Shown here: in pieces, positions 30,590-39,494 of the stretch
How positions within the stretch are numbered: the first letter of the stretch is position 1
Layout: every line of letters starts with the position of its first letter
Assembly (NCBI RefSeq): GCF_025699255.1
Contig: NZ_JAILWA010000001.1
Location: forward strand, 241,322 to 305,321
Direction: 5' to 3'
DNA from: Nitrosopumilus sp.
GTDB lineage: Archaea > Thermoproteota > Nitrososphaeria > Nitrososphaerales > Nitrosopumilaceae
Length of the DNA stretch: 64,000 bases
Program-made: the position numbers and the translations under genes
Notes under the pieces: generated by a model
What the model was told of the DNA's origin: nothing
Database searches by the model: none
The model's input: only the letters and a program-made list of their open reading frames with translations

Positions 30590-31723
30590 ATGAAAATTAC
30601 AGTTTCAGTTATCAAAGCAGATGTAGGTGGAGTTGGAGGACACACCAAACCAAGTGACGGTCTAATCGAAGCTATTAGAAACACTGTCAAAAATTCAGCA
30701 GATCTACTTATTGATTATTACATAGGATATTGCGGAGACGATACTCACATTGTCATGACACATACACATGGAGTAGATAATCAACAAATTCATAAATTAG
30801 CATGGGATGCATTTATGGCAGGAACTCAAGTAGCAAAAGAAGAGGGTCTGTATGGAGCAGGTCAAGATTTGTTAAGAGATTCTTTTTCAGGAAATGTAAA
30901 AGGAATGGGTCCAGGAGTTGCAGAAATGGAATTTGAAGAAAGACCCAATGAAGCATTTACAGTCTTTGCAGCTGACAAAACAGAACCAGGTGCATTCAAC
31001 TATCCAATTTACAGAATGTTTGTAGATGCATTAAGTAACACAGGACTAATTGTAAACAAAAGCCTTGCAAAAGGAGTAAAAATGAACATCATGGATGTAG
31101 AAAAAGCACAAATTGCAGAACTGCATCTATGGGAAGATAAACCAACCATTGAAGCGGCACTAATGTATCCAGGAAGATATGTAGTAGATTCTGTGTATAC
31201 AAAAGATGGAGAACCAATTCTTGATGCATCAACTGATAGACTACATAACATTGCTGGAACATATGTTGGTAAAGATGATCCAATCTGTGTAGTTAGAACT
31301 CAAAAGAACTTCCCAGCTACAGAAGAAGTAGGAAGTGTATTTAACAATCCACATTATGTTGCAGGAAATACAAGAGGTAGCCACAATATGCCTTTGATGC
31401 CTGTAAAACTAAATTCTGCAGCTACAATCAACTTTTGCATTCCAATTGTTGAAGCACTAGTTTTTAGTATGCATGATGGAAAACTTACAGGGCCATTTGA
31501 TGGATTTTCAACTCCTGATTGGGATTACATTAGAGAAAATGCCACTAAGAAAGCAATGGCAATTAGAAGTCAAGGATTTATTCATCCTGCAACACTTGTT
31601 CCATCAGAATTAGAATATGCTGAAGGATATAGAGCTAGAATGGATGTACTTGAAAGCAAGATGAAACCAATGGAAGACACCTCATCTGGGGAAAAGAAAG
31701 AGAATTACGAAGATCCAGATTAG
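30590..31723 (+). CDS. fbp: Fructose-1,6-bisphosphate aldolase/phosphatase
   Basis: Bifunctional gluconeogenic enzyme of archaea and deep bacteria, condensing triose phosphates and dephosphorylating FBP to F6P. The 377-aa sequence begins MKITVSVIKADVGGVGGHTK and contains the metal-binding acid cluster GYCGDDTHIVMTHTHG, with YPGRYVVDSVYT and GSHNMPLMPVK in the catalytic part. It fits an autotroph that runs sugar metabolism mainly toward synthesis. ATG start with a divergent promoter region shared with tuf. Confidence 0.96.
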   Translation: MKITVSVIKADVGGVGGHTKPSDGLIEAIRNTVKNSADLLIDYYIGYCGDDTHIVMTHTHGVDNQQIHKLAWDAFMAGTQVAKEEGLYGAGQDLLRDSFSGNVKGMGPGVAEMEFEERPNEAFTVFAADKTEPGAFNYPIYRMFVDALSNTGLIVNKSLAKGVKMNIMDVEKAQIAELHLWEDKPTIEAALMYPGRYVVDSVYTKDGEPILDASTDRLHNIAGTYVGKDDPICVVRTQKNFPATEEVGSVFNNPHYVAGNTRGSHNMPLMPVKLNSAATINFCIPIVEALVFSMHDGKLTGPFDGFSTPDWDYIRENATKKAMAIRSQGFIHPATLVPSELEYAEGYRARMDVLESKMKPMEDTSSGEKKENYEDPD

Positions 31724-31788
31724 TTATTTCGGATCATGCTAATCATAGGAAATAGTTAAATCAAAAAACCACATACTTTTGCTAGGTC

Positions 31789-32199
31789 ATGAATGCTTTT
31801 CAAAAGGTATTTGATTGGAAAACGTATATTTTCACAGCATTAGCAGTAATCTCTTTTTCAAGTTTTGTGGCAGTATTATTTGGACAGACCATACCAGGAA
31901 TTGTTTTAGCATTTTTCAAAGTTGCCGGAGAATATGTGATTTTAGGAGCAGTTTTTATTTTTGCACTTGCATGGCTCCTTAAAGCTAAACCACGAAATCG
32001 TCCAAAAGAATACACAATAGTACCATTTGATGTATTTGGGAAAAAAAGTAAGATAGATGGAATAAGAACAGAATTCAAAACTCACGACGTAGCATGGAGT
32101 TTCATGAAACAGTACAAAGAAGCATATCCATTTTACAATTTTGCATTAGTTTCAGATCTTCCAAAGTCTGACAAACCAACAATCTTCAGATACATCTAA
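31789..32199 (+). CDS. Two-TM membrane protein, unknown
   Basis: A 136-residue protein with two membrane segments (about 14-33, YIFTALAVISFSSFVAVLF, and 44-64, AGEYVILGAVFIFALAWLL) and a cytosolic or external C-terminal domain of about 70 residues with aromatic-rich end (AYPFYNFALVSDLP). No motif recognised. It lies between the FBP enzyme and DNA ligase genes in the same direction. Confidence 0.7.
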   Translation: MNAFQKVFDWKTYIFTALAVISFSSFVAVLFGQTIPGIVLAFFKVAGEYVILGAVFIFALAWLLKAKPRNRPKEYTIVPFDVFGKKSKIDGIRTEFKTHDVAWSFMKQYKEAYPFYNFALVSDLPKSDKPTIFRYI

Positions 32200-32235
32200 T
32201 TCAGACTTTTATTCAAGATTAAGAAGACAAGTAGA

Positions 32236-34053
32236 ATGGAGTTCTCAACATTAGCTGAGTCATTTAATAAAATGGAATCAACTAGAAAGAGACTAGAGCT
32301 TACTCAATTATTAGTTGAATTATTTGAAAAAACACCTAGCGACATCATCTCAAAAATAATTTATCTCATTCAAGGAAAATTAAGACCAGATTTTGAAGGA
32401 GTCGAATTAGGCGTTTCAGAAAAACTAGTTTTAAGGGCAGCTAAGAAATCATTAGGTATTGATGAAAAAGAGATCATCAATACTTTAAACAAAACAGGAG
32501 ATCTTGGAACTGCTATTTCAAATACATTGGAGAAAAAAACACAGACAGGATTATTTGATTTTGGAATTGATTCAGACACATATGATGAAGCAATTTTTGA
32601 ATCAAAAGCCAACACAGTAGAGAGAATTTACGAAGTATTATGGTCAATTTCGCAATTAGAGGGGGCAGGAAAAAATATTCAAGATAAAAAAATTAATTTC
32701 ATATCTAGTTTATGGAACAAATCTAAACCAACAGAAGTAAAATTCGTTACAAAACTATTACTTGGAAGTTTACGATTAGGAGTTGCAGAAAATACAGTAA
32801 TGGATGCTTTAGCAATAGCATTTTCAGGAGATAAAGAAAATAGGAAAAAACTTCAATATGCATATAACGTATCAAGTGATCTAGGGAAAGTTGCAGAAGT
32901 AATTGCAACAAAAGGTCTAGAAGGAATAGAGAAATTTGAAATTGTTTTATTCAATCCAATCAGACCAATGTTAGCTGACCGAGTTAAAAGTGAGCAAGAA
33001 GCAATTGAAAAAATGGGAAAAGAGTTTGCAGCAGAATACAAACTAGATGGAGAAAGAGTTCAACTTCACATAGAGGGAGAAAAAGTAGAATTATTTTCCA
33101 GAAGTTTAGAAAGAATTGAAAGTTATTATCCAGACATCATAGAAAGAATTCCAAAAAATATACTAGCAGACAATATTATTTTGGAAGCAGAGGCAGTTGC
33201 AATAAATGAAAATACGGGAGAATTTTTACCATTTCAAGAATTAATGCATAGAAGAAGAAAATACAAAATAGAAAAAGCAGTTACAGAGTATCCCATCACA
33301 GTGAATTTTTTTGATATTTTATATTGTAATAGTAAAAGTTGTGTAGAATTAAGCTATAAAGAAAGAAGAGAAAAACTTGAAAAACATGTCAAAGAAGATG
33401 AATTTTCAAAATACATCCCCATGACCATAGTAAAAAATGAAAATGAAATTGAAGACTTTATGGAAAACAGTATCAATGCAGGTAGTGAAGGTTTGATGCT
33501 AAAGATGCTAGACAAACCATATCAAGCAGGATCCAGAGGAAGTCATTGGCTAAAACTAAAAAGAGAATACAGAAACGAATTAGGAGACAGTTTAGATCTT
33601 GTTGTAATTGGAGGATTCTTTGGAAAAGGTAGAAGAACTGGAAATTATGGAACATTACTTTTGGCAACATATGATGAAGATGATGATACATTTCCAAGCA
33701 TTTGTAAAGTAGGAACGGGATTTTCAGATGAATCATTAGATCAACTATATCAAATTCTCCATCCAAAAGTTTCAATTAAAAAAAATCCACGAATTATCAG
33801 TGAAATGGAAGCAGATGTTTGGTTTGAACCCGAATTAGTTATAGAAGTTGTGGCATCAGAAATCACACTTAGTCCAATTCATAAAGCAGCATTAGGTGCA
33901 ATTCGAAAAGATGCAGGGTTAGCATTAAGATTCCCAAAGTTCACAGGGAAAATCAGGGTTGAAAAAGCAGTTGAAGATGCTTCAACAAATGAAGAAGTCA
34001 TCACGTTGTACAGAGGACAGAAAAAAATAGCTCATGATAAAAATAGAATTTGA
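32236..34053 (+). CDS. lig: ATP-dependent DNA ligase
   Basis: Replicative/repair ligase, 605 aa. The N-terminal DNA-binding domain (about 1-230) precedes the adenylation domain with motif I EYKLDGERVQLH (AMP-accepting Lys269), motif III LEAEAVAIN, motif IV EGLMLKML and motif V HWLKLKREY. The OB domain ends the protein. Size and order are those of archaeal/eukaryotic ligase I. ATG 32236 is followed by FSTLAESFNKMEST, the usual N-terminus. Confidence 0.97.
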   Translation: MEFSTLAESFNKMESTRKRLELTQLLVELFEKTPSDIISKIIYLIQGKLRPDFEGVELGVSEKLVLRAAKKSLGIDEKEIINTLNKTGDLGTAISNTLEKKTQTGLFDFGIDSDTYDEAIFESKANTVERIYEVLWSISQLEGAGKNIQDKKINFISSLWNKSKPTEVKFVTKLLLGSLRLGVAENTVMDALAIAFSGDKENRKKLQYAYNVSSDLGKVAEVIATKGLEGIEKFEIVLFNPIRPMLADRVKSEQEAIEKMGKEFAAEYKLDGERVQLHIEGEKVELFSRSLERIESYYPDIIERIPKNILADNIILEAEAVAINENTGEFLPFQELMHRRRKYKIEKAVTEYPITVNFFDILYCNSKSCVELSYKERREKLEKHVKEDEFSKYIPMTIVKNENEIEDFMENSINAGSEGLMLKMLDKPYQAGSRGSHWLKLKREYRNELGDSLDLVVIGGFFGKGRRTGNYGTLLLATYDEDDDTFPSICKVGTGFSDESLDQLYQILHPKVSIKKNPRIISEMEADVWFEPELVIEVVASEITLSPIHKAALGAIRKDAGLALRFPKFTGKIRVEKAVEDASTNEEVITLYRGQKKIAHDKNRI

Positions 34054-34120
34054 TTTGTGCCCAAAATACATCTAAAATCATAGAGGATTTAAATTACCTG
34101 TAAGTTTTTTCATTTTTGTT

Positions 34121-34774
34121 ATGTATAGCGGAGAGCTTGAAGTTCAAGCAAAAAGAAAGGCTATAGCAGTTTTACAAGACGAGATCAACAGAATTCTAAA
34201 TGCATCCAGAGAACTTGCAACACTTCCTGAATTAATGATGAAAAAAGACAAGTCAGGAATCAAAAACACACTAGAACAAATTTCAACAATCGAAGAAGAA
34301 GTTGAAAACTTGAGAAGAAAAATCACAAGAGAAGTTGCAGATGTGGGAGGATTAATCATGAACAGAGAAAATCTTCTAAACACAGCATACACAATGGATG
34401 AAATTGCAGGATATATCACAGGTATTTCATTCAAACTGTCAAATGTGAAAATCACAACATTGAAGAGTGCAAAACTGGATAAAGACATCACAAAACTAAT
34501 TGAATTAGTTGTAGACGAAGTTTACAAACTAAATGAAATTATTCGAAGTCTTAACACCAATACTGCAAATGCCATTGAGTTAGCACAAGAAACTCAAACA
34601 ATAGAAAGAGAAATTGACATTAAATACAGACAAGCAACATTGAAACTTCTCACCGAAGTTACAAATACAAAAGAGCTGATGTTAATCAAAGATGTCATTG
34701 AAGGAATTGAAGAAATGGCAGACAAATGTCAGAGAGTATCAGATTCTTTCATACTATTGGCATTGAGCCTATAA
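34121..34774 (+). CDS. PhoU-like DUF47 family protein
   Basis: A 217-residue all-helical protein of the DUF47/TIGR00153 type. Bundle helices include VQAKRKAIAVLQDEINRILN and EIDIKYRQATLKLLTEV, ending in the metal-site-like ELMLIKDVIEGIEEMADKCQ. Members usually sit beside Pit phosphate permeases and bind metal clusters, but no pit gene is visible here. Probable regulator of phosphate or metal uptake. Confidence 0.82.
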   Translation: MYSGELEVQAKRKAIAVLQDEINRILNASRELATLPELMMKKDKSGIKNTLEQISTIEEEVENLRRKITREVADVGGLIMNRENLLNTAYTMDEIAGYITGISFKLSNVKITTLKSAKLDKDITKLIELVVDEVYKLNEIIRSLNTNTANAIELAQETQTIEREIDIKYRQATLKLLTEVTNTKELMLIKDVIEGIEEMADKCQRVSDSFILLALSL

Positions 34775-34864
34775 TCAAAAAAATTTCCCCACTACTTTTA
34801 GTTTATTTCTAGTTCAGGTATCTGGCCTATAGAATTCATATACAGAGAACTCTTTACAAATTCA

Positions 34865-35401
34865 ATGAAAAGTGAATTGATTGAAAATAGAATTATAGTA
34901 TGGGACATCGAAGATTCACGAAAACTTTTCAGTAAAGGATATTATGGAAAACCAATAGGAATTCCAAAACCGAAAATTGATGAAATAGATGCACCATTAA
35001 TTTTAGATCTTATAGAAGGACTATATCTATTAGAAAATAAAAAAATAACAATAACAAAATTAAAACAAAAGATTACAATTGAACAATTAATTGAAATATG
35101 TAAAAAGGAAATTCATGAATTTGATAAAAAATATTTGGTTTACAAAAATTTTAGAGACAAAGGATACATCATCAACCCTGGAATAAAATTTGGATGTGAC
35201 TTTGCAGTTTATGAAAAAGGACCAGGAATTGATCATGCTCCATTTTTAATTCAAGTATATACAAGAGCAGAATCAATATCTTCAACAGGAATTGTTCTTG
35301 CAGGCAGACTTGCAACCACAGTTAGAAAACAATTCATTTTGGCAATTCCAAAAGGAAAAGACAGAGTAGATTTCTTAGCTTTAGACTGGTGGAAAGCTTA
35401 A
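34865..35401 (+). CDS. endA: tRNA-splicing endonuclease EndA
   Basis: Cuts bulge-helix-bulge motifs in tRNA and rRNA precursors. 178 aa, the homotetrameric (single-domain) size. The catalytic triad is visible as Tyr116 (FAVYEKG), His124 (GIDHAPFLI) and Lys155 (TTVRKQFILAI), close to the positions in the Methanocaldococcus enzyme. It would also act on the rRNA processing stems at 14676 and 17815. The stop overlaps the convergent gene by four bases. Confidence 0.95.
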   Translation: MKSELIENRIIVWDIEDSRKLFSKGYYGKPIGIPKPKIDEIDAPLILDLIEGLYLLENKKITITKLKQKITIEQLIEICKKEIHEFDKKYLVYKNFRDKGYIINPGIKFGCDFAVYEKGPGIDHAPFLIQVYTRAESISSTGIVLAGRLATTVRKQFILAIPKGKDRVDFLALDWWKA

Positions 35402-35775
35402 ACAGATTTTATATGACCTGCAATTCGATCATAAATTTCAAAAAGTTCTTTTGTAATTCCAAAAGCAAGATGATTATCCCATTTACTTCTAATTCTTACA
35501 GCTACCTCAGTAGGTTCTACATAGATCGTAGCATCTTTAATTGTCTGTTTAGCTATCATTTCATTTAATTCTGTATCCGAATTTAATTTTGATGCAAGGC
35601 TACCTGAACCAATCCATTCTACTTTAGCAATAGTTTTTGAACCAAAATGGCCTTTAGTAGTAAGTTTGGTTTTAGCAACATAATTGTTAAATGAGCTACC
35701 AGTGGTTTTTCTCACAATAAATTGTGCTTGAAATCTATCAAGTGCACCCCATGGTAACGGATTTGGATCTTGCAT
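35398..35775 (-). CDS. Hypothetical protein
   Basis: A 125-residue beta-rich basic protein I do not recognise. Strands alternate with Lys/Thr turns (FNNYVAKTKLTTKGHFGSKT, ATIYVEPTEVAVRIRSKW) and the C-terminus is one helix. It lies two bases after the 35778-36014 gene in the same direction, so they probably form an operon. Confidence 0.65.
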   Translation of the reverse strand: MQDPNPLPWGALDRFQAQFIVRKTTGSSFNNYVAKTKLTTKGHFGSKTIAKVEWIGSGSLASKLNSDTELNEMIAKQTIKDATIYVEPTEVAVRIRSKWDNHLAFGITKELFEIYDRIAGHIKSV

Positions 35776-35777
35776 GA

Positions 35778-36014
35778 TTATCCCTTTTGAATAATTTGTA
35801 TTGCGTCAATATTAGAACTCTTGACATCAATACATCCTCGATTTGTTACCATTCTAGGTGTTTGAGCAAAATATCTACTATAGTAATCATCATTTTCAAT
35901 TTCATCAGTTCCGATTTCTTTAGATTCAGATTCAATGCCGATCTCTTTTAGCATTTCAACAAATTTCTCAGGCCATGATTGATAGACAAAGGTATCGGGT
36001 TCAGTGTCATGCAT
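35778..36014 (-). CDS. Small acidic hypothetical protein
   Basis: A 78-residue protein with no known domain. An amphipathic helix (SWPEKFVEMLKEIGIE), an acidic linker and a strand-rich end (MVTNRGCIDVKSSNIDAIQI). First gene of a two-gene unit with 35398-35775 and divergent from the double-SDR gene. Confidence 0.6.
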   Translation of the reverse strand: MHDTEPDTFVYQSWPEKFVEMLKEIGIESESKEIGTDEIENDDYYSRYFAQTPRMVTNRGCIDVKSSNIDAIQIIQKG

Positions 36015-36112
36015 TAAAATTCATCAATCATACCCACAAATAAAGATATCAAGAAAAATGGAAAATAGGGATCAATCAAAATAAATATCACAAAAGTTCT
36101 GTCAGTTTATCT

Positions 36113-37885
36113 ATGCTAAAATTTCAAGGCAAACTTGCACTAATTACAGGTAGTGGAACAGGAATAGGTCAAGCCATCGCTAAAAGATTTGTAGAAAATG
36201 GAGCTAGTGTAATTATTCTTGGGAGAAGAAGAGAGCCTTTAGATGAAACAGCAAAAATGCTAGAAAAAATTATTTCTGAAAAAAACAGCGGAGCATCTGT
36301 TAGGATATTTTCAGGAGTAGACGTAGCAGATGAAGCAGCGATGAACAACATGTTTGATTCACTTAGCAAAGACAACATTACAATAGATTACATCATCAAC
36401 AATGCTGGAGTTTCAGGACCAGTAACATGTTTTGCAAATGCATCCATGGAGGATTTCAAAAGTACAATTGGAATTCATTTAACCGGAACCTTCTGGGGTT
36501 CTGTTCAAGCATTAAGAGTAATGAAAGAAGGAGGAAAGATAATTACAATTTCAACATTCTTTACAGAAGAGCGTCCTTTGGAACAAAGACCTTACAGATT
36601 TAGAAGTCCATACACAGCATCTCAAGGTGCCAAAAATAGACTTGCAGAATTGATGTCATGGGAATTAACAGACAAAGGAATAATATCAATTGCAACAAAT
36701 CCAGGCCCAGTTCATTCAGATAGAATTTACAAAACAGTTTATCCAAAAGCTGCAGCAGAATTTATGAGAGTTAGCGGATTTGAAGATTTAATTCCTACCG
36801 AAGTAGATGCTGCAAACAAAGAATTGCTTCCGTTACTTGGTGAAGATGAAGTAGTAATAAAAGAAAGGATTGCAAAAGCTGCAGAAAAATTAGCAAATGG
36901 GAAGGATGTTGCAAAACTCACAGAGACATTTACAAATTTATTAAATAAAATTCAAACAATTGCTGAAAAAGTTCAGAATAACACATCACATATGATTGCA
37001 AATAAAGAATTTCTTTCCCAAGGACAAGTTTCAGAATCAGTTCTAAACTTGTGTGATGATGAAATTGCAAAAATCCTAAATGGCAAAGTCATTCCAGGAG
37101 ACAGAGTATTTTATCCTGTAAAACCACACATCGGAACTACAACTCCAGGAGTTAATCAACCAGATTTTGCAGGAAAAGCAGTCGTATTTACTATTGATGC
37201 AACCGACAAAACAGACGCAGAAAGAGTAGAATTTTTGGCACAACATATAGAAAAGAACGGAGGCAAAGTTGCATGTTTCATATCACAATCAACACCAAAA
37301 GACATTCAAGAATACATTAGCAGTAAATTCCATTCACATGTTGTAGATATCAAAAATTCTGAAGAAGTGGAAAGATGGTTAAATACAGCAAAGACCAACA
37401 TTGGAGAAATATTAGGAGTCATTCACATCACAGGAAAATTGGCTGAAGGATTGAAATTAACAGAATTAACACGTGCCGAGTGGGAAGCATTAACTGAGAA
37501 GTTTATCTCAACTCCTGCAAATGTTGCACAAAGAGCACTTGAGCAATTTGTGCCAGGAGGAAGCAAAGATCCTCGACTATACAAAGATGCAAAAGGTGCA
37601 ATAATGATTGTAGGGCCAGATCTTCCAATAGGCAGAAAAGTCACAGGAACTCAAAGGGCACAAGTGGAAGTATTCAGAGGGGCATTGAGACCATTTACAA
37701 CAACAGTCAATCAAGAACTTAGCGATGTGTTGAAATCACAAATCAGAATGTTTACAATTTTCCCAGGTTCAGTAACAGGTTCAGAACCAAATAATCAAAG
37801 AATTGCAGATGCATTTAATTTCCTTGTTTCAGAAAATGCTGGTTCATCATCAGAAGTAACTTTCTGTGTTGATGAATCAAGATAA
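36113..37885 (+). CDS. Tandem SDR-fold protein with YxxxQ in place of YxxxK
   Basis: A 590-residue protein with two Rossmann units. Unit 1 has the cofactor loop ITGSGTGIGQAIAKRF, NNAG, the Ser in ITIST and Tyr167, but the Lys expected four residues on is Gln171 (SPYTASQGAK). A helical insert (about 230-340) precedes unit 2 (AVVFTIDATDKTDAE), which lacks a TGxxxGxG loop. The architecture recalls the N-terminal half of Chloroflexus malonyl-CoA reductase. Such an activity is of interest for the thaumarchaeal 3HP/4HB cycle, but the missing Lys argues against an ordinary SDR mechanism. Operon with the MaoC-like gene. Confidence 0.75.
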   Translation: MLKFQGKLALITGSGTGIGQAIAKRFVENGASVIILGRRREPLDETAKMLEKIISEKNSGASVRIFSGVDVADEAAMNNMFDSLSKDNITIDYIINNAGVSGPVTCFANASMEDFKSTIGIHLTGTFWGSVQALRVMKEGGKIITISTFFTEERPLEQRPYRFRSPYTASQGAKNRLAELMSWELTDKGIISIATNPGPVHSDRIYKTVYPKAAAEFMRVSGFEDLIPTEVDAANKELLPLLGEDEVVIKERIAKAAEKLANGKDVAKLTETFTNLLNKIQTIAEKVQNNTSHMIANKEFLSQGQVSESVLNLCDDEIAKILNGKVIPGDRVFYPVKPHIGTTTPGVNQPDFAGKAVVFTIDATDKTDAERVEFLAQHIEKNGGKVACFISQSTPKDIQEYISSKFHSHVVDIKNSEEVERWLNTAKTNIGEILGVIHITGKLAEGLKLTELTRAEWEALTEKFISTPANVAQRALEQFVPGGSKDPRLYKDAKGAIMIVGPDLPIGRKVTGTQRAQVEVFRGALRPFTTTVNQELSDVLKSQIRMFTIFPGSVTGSEPNNQRIADAFNFLVSENAGSSSEVTFCVDESR

Positions 37886-37887
37886 TA

Positions 37888-38337
37888 ATGAAAAAATTTT
37901 CAGAATTCAGAATCGGAGATACATTTTATTCTACATGCAGTATTTCAGATAAGGAATTAGAAGAATATCTGAAATTTTCAAGAGTAAAAAATGCATTCTT
38001 AGAAGACAAAGGAAAAAACAATCAACAATTAGTGTCAGGTAGAGCGATTTTATCAAGAATGGAAGGAGAATTTACAAGACTAAATCAAATTTATGGAAAT
38101 GACATAATTTTTCTAGGAACTGACGGAGATCAAGAATGGGGAAATAGAAACACGCGATTTCTCAAACCACTATACACTGATCAAGTATTGAAATTAAAAT
38201 TCACAGTTTCACAAATAGATGACAAGGATGACAATTATGGAAAAATTTTTGTTGATTATGAAGGCACATCTCAAGAAGAAGTCATAGTAATATCTAAAAA
38301 GAATATTTACAGAATCAAAAAAGAGCCACCACGATAA
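37888..38337 (+). CDS. MaoC-like hot-dog protein, probably non-catalytic
   Basis: A 149-residue single hot-dog domain. FRIGDTFYSTCSISDKELEE is the usual opening of MaoC hydratases, and the helix segment should read G-D-x-N-P-x-H-x-D. Here it is SRVKNAFLED, so both the catalytic Asp and His are missing. LVSGRAILSRMEG and WGNRNTRFLKPLYTDQVLKL complete the fold. It starts two bases after the double-SDR stop, so the two are coupled and may form a complex. Confidence 0.7.
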   Translation: MKKFSEFRIGDTFYSTCSISDKELEEYLKFSRVKNAFLEDKGKNNQQLVSGRAILSRMEGEFTRLNQIYGNDIIFLGTDGDQEWGNRNTRFLKPLYTDQVLKLKFTVSQIDDKDDNYGKIFVDYEGTSQEEVIVISKKNIYRIKKEPPR

Positions 38338-38339
38338 AA

Positions 38340-38402
38340 CTAATCTTCAAACTCTTCATCGTTTCTTCTGGAAGGTCTGATAGGCACGTAAATAATTGTC
38401 AT
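38340..38402 (-). CDS. Possible 20-aa microprotein
   Basis: A short frame MTIIYVPIRPSRRNDEEFED opposite the end of the MaoC-like gene. ATG start but no clear ribosome-binding site. Could be chance; the strand-then-acidic-tail composition is not random-looking. Confidence 0.25.
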   Translation of the reverse strand: MTIIYVPIRPSRRNDEEFED

Positions 38403-38504
38403 GAAAGTAATATGTAATTTTTGTATATAATTAAGACGTAGAAATCATTCTTAGTTTCACAATTTGAAAAAGAATTCATTAATCTAGAAATTATAAATAA
38501 AAAA

Positions 38505-38526
38505 TGACAGATAATACCATCTGTCA
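38505..38526 (-). terminator. Stem-loop terminator after the small membrane protein gene
   Basis: TGACAGA and TCTGTCA form a 7-bp stem with an 8-base loop. On the minus strand it is followed by ATTTTTTATTT, giving a hairpin plus U-run about 20 bases after the stop of the 38546-38686 gene. Such strong terminators are rare in this window. Confidence 0.65.
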
Positions 38527-38545
38527 AATTGAGGTGTTATAGTTA

Positions 38546-38686
38546 CTAAATATTGGTTGCAATATAGGCACCAATACCCATTCCCATCATAACACCTAAT
38601 ACCATACAAAACAGATCATATTTTATGACTTTTTTGAATGGAGCATGAACTACTTTGTTCCAAGTGCTAATTTTTTGAGATTGCAT
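38546..38686 (-). CDS. 46-aa single-TM protein with strong translation signals
   Basis: Short frame from ATG 38686: MQSQKISTWNKVVHAPFKKV, then one membrane segment rich in Met and Gly (LFCMVLGVMMGMGIGAYIAT). A Shine-Dalgarno AGGTG lies six bases upstream and a hairpin terminator follows, so this looks like a stand-alone, well-expressed gene. The basic N-terminus should stay inside. I know no family; a small subunit of a membrane complex is a reasonable idea but unproven. Confidence 0.65.
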   Translation of the reverse strand: MQSQKISTWNKVVHAPFKKVIKYDLFCMVLGVMMGMGIGAYIATNI

Positions 38687-38806
38687 ATTTTTCACCTCTA
38701 ACTGCAAGAAATACAAATCTGATTATTAAAGCAAGAATCAGTTGACTTCCATTAAAATGAAATCAATTTGTTCCTAGATTATAACATTCAAAAATCATAT
38801 TGAATC

Positions 38807-39340
38807 ATGATACAAAAAAAGAAAGAATCTCTACAAGCAAATAATACTATTTCCATTCCAAAGCAAATCTCAGAAATTAATCAAAATCTAAATGATGTAG
38901 AGTATGCTTTGAAAGCAAATGCAGACATCATAAAGAACAAAGTTACAAAACAAAGGAGGTTGATTGAATTAAAAGATGAAACATTAAAGGAACTCAAAGA
39001 TATTCCTAATGAACTGTTAGACGCAGAAAATTGGGAGAATTTGAAAAAATCGGCAATTTGTGAAATCAAAGAAACAAATGGACGTTTAAATAAATTTGGA
39101 AAATATGCAAAAAGTAAATCTTCACAAGTATTTTCAGAAGGAAAGGACTTTGTATCTACAAACACTCCAAAAATAAGCAAGAGTGTAAGTAAACATCTAA
39201 AAAGATTCTTTGAAAAAAACCAATCTTTTACTTCTAAAGATATTGATTTGCTAAAACAATTATCAGAATTAAAACAAAATGAAATCATATCTGCAAAAGA
39301 GTTTTCTGAAGCAAAGAAGAAAATCCTTGCAAAAATATAA
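38807..39340 (+). CDS. Coiled-coil protein with C-terminal SHOCT domain
   Basis: A 177-residue protein: basic N-terminus, helical coiled-coil body (about 20-70), a middle part resembling that of the 23228-23593 protein, and a SHOCT module at the end (LLKQLSELKQNEIISAKEFS plus EAKKKILAKI). No membrane segment. SHOCT suggests oligomerisation. Convergent with the TauE-type permease gene, with an RNA candidate between. Confidence 0.75.
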   Translation: MIQKKKESLQANNTISIPKQISEINQNLNDVEYALKANADIIKNKVTKQRRLIELKDETLKELKDIPNELLDAENWENLKKSAICEIKETNGRLNKFGKYAKSKSSQVFSEGKDFVSTNTPKISKSVSKHLKRFFEKNQSFTSKDIDLLKQLSELKQNEIISAKEFSEAKKKILAKI

Positions 39341-39391
39341 TATGTTAAATCAGCATAAAACTCGATTGAGATCACAAAAAATCAATAAGTA

Positions 39392-39447
39392 AAATACAGG
39401 AGAGCCGACTAGTCTCCCCCGCCTCTAGATCATAAGACCTAGCGAAC
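39392..39447 (-). ncRNA. Candidate structured RNA
   Basis: A GC-rich island in an AT-rich convergent intergenic region. On the minus strand: hairpin CTAGGTC-TTAT-GATCTAG, a GGCGGG linker, then hairpin GGAGA-loop-TCTCC, then TGTATTTTAC and a T-run. A TATA-like TTTTTATA (plus-strand 39468-39475) lies about 25 bases before the first hairpin, the archaeal promoter spacing. No tRNA cloverleaf or C/D boxes fit. Strand and ends are inferred. Confidence 0.45.
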
Positions 39448-39494
39448 AATATGTATTACATAATTAGTATAAAAATACAAAAAAATTTTTGAGG

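Noticed and set aside
34121..34774. ESCRT-III/CdvB-type protein
   Set aside because: All-helical and charged like CdvB, but the helix pattern and the C-terminal E/D/K motif match the PhoU-like DUF47 family better.
39392..39447. tRNA gene
   Set aside because: GC-rich with hairpins but lacks acceptor pairing, anticodon arm and T-loop.
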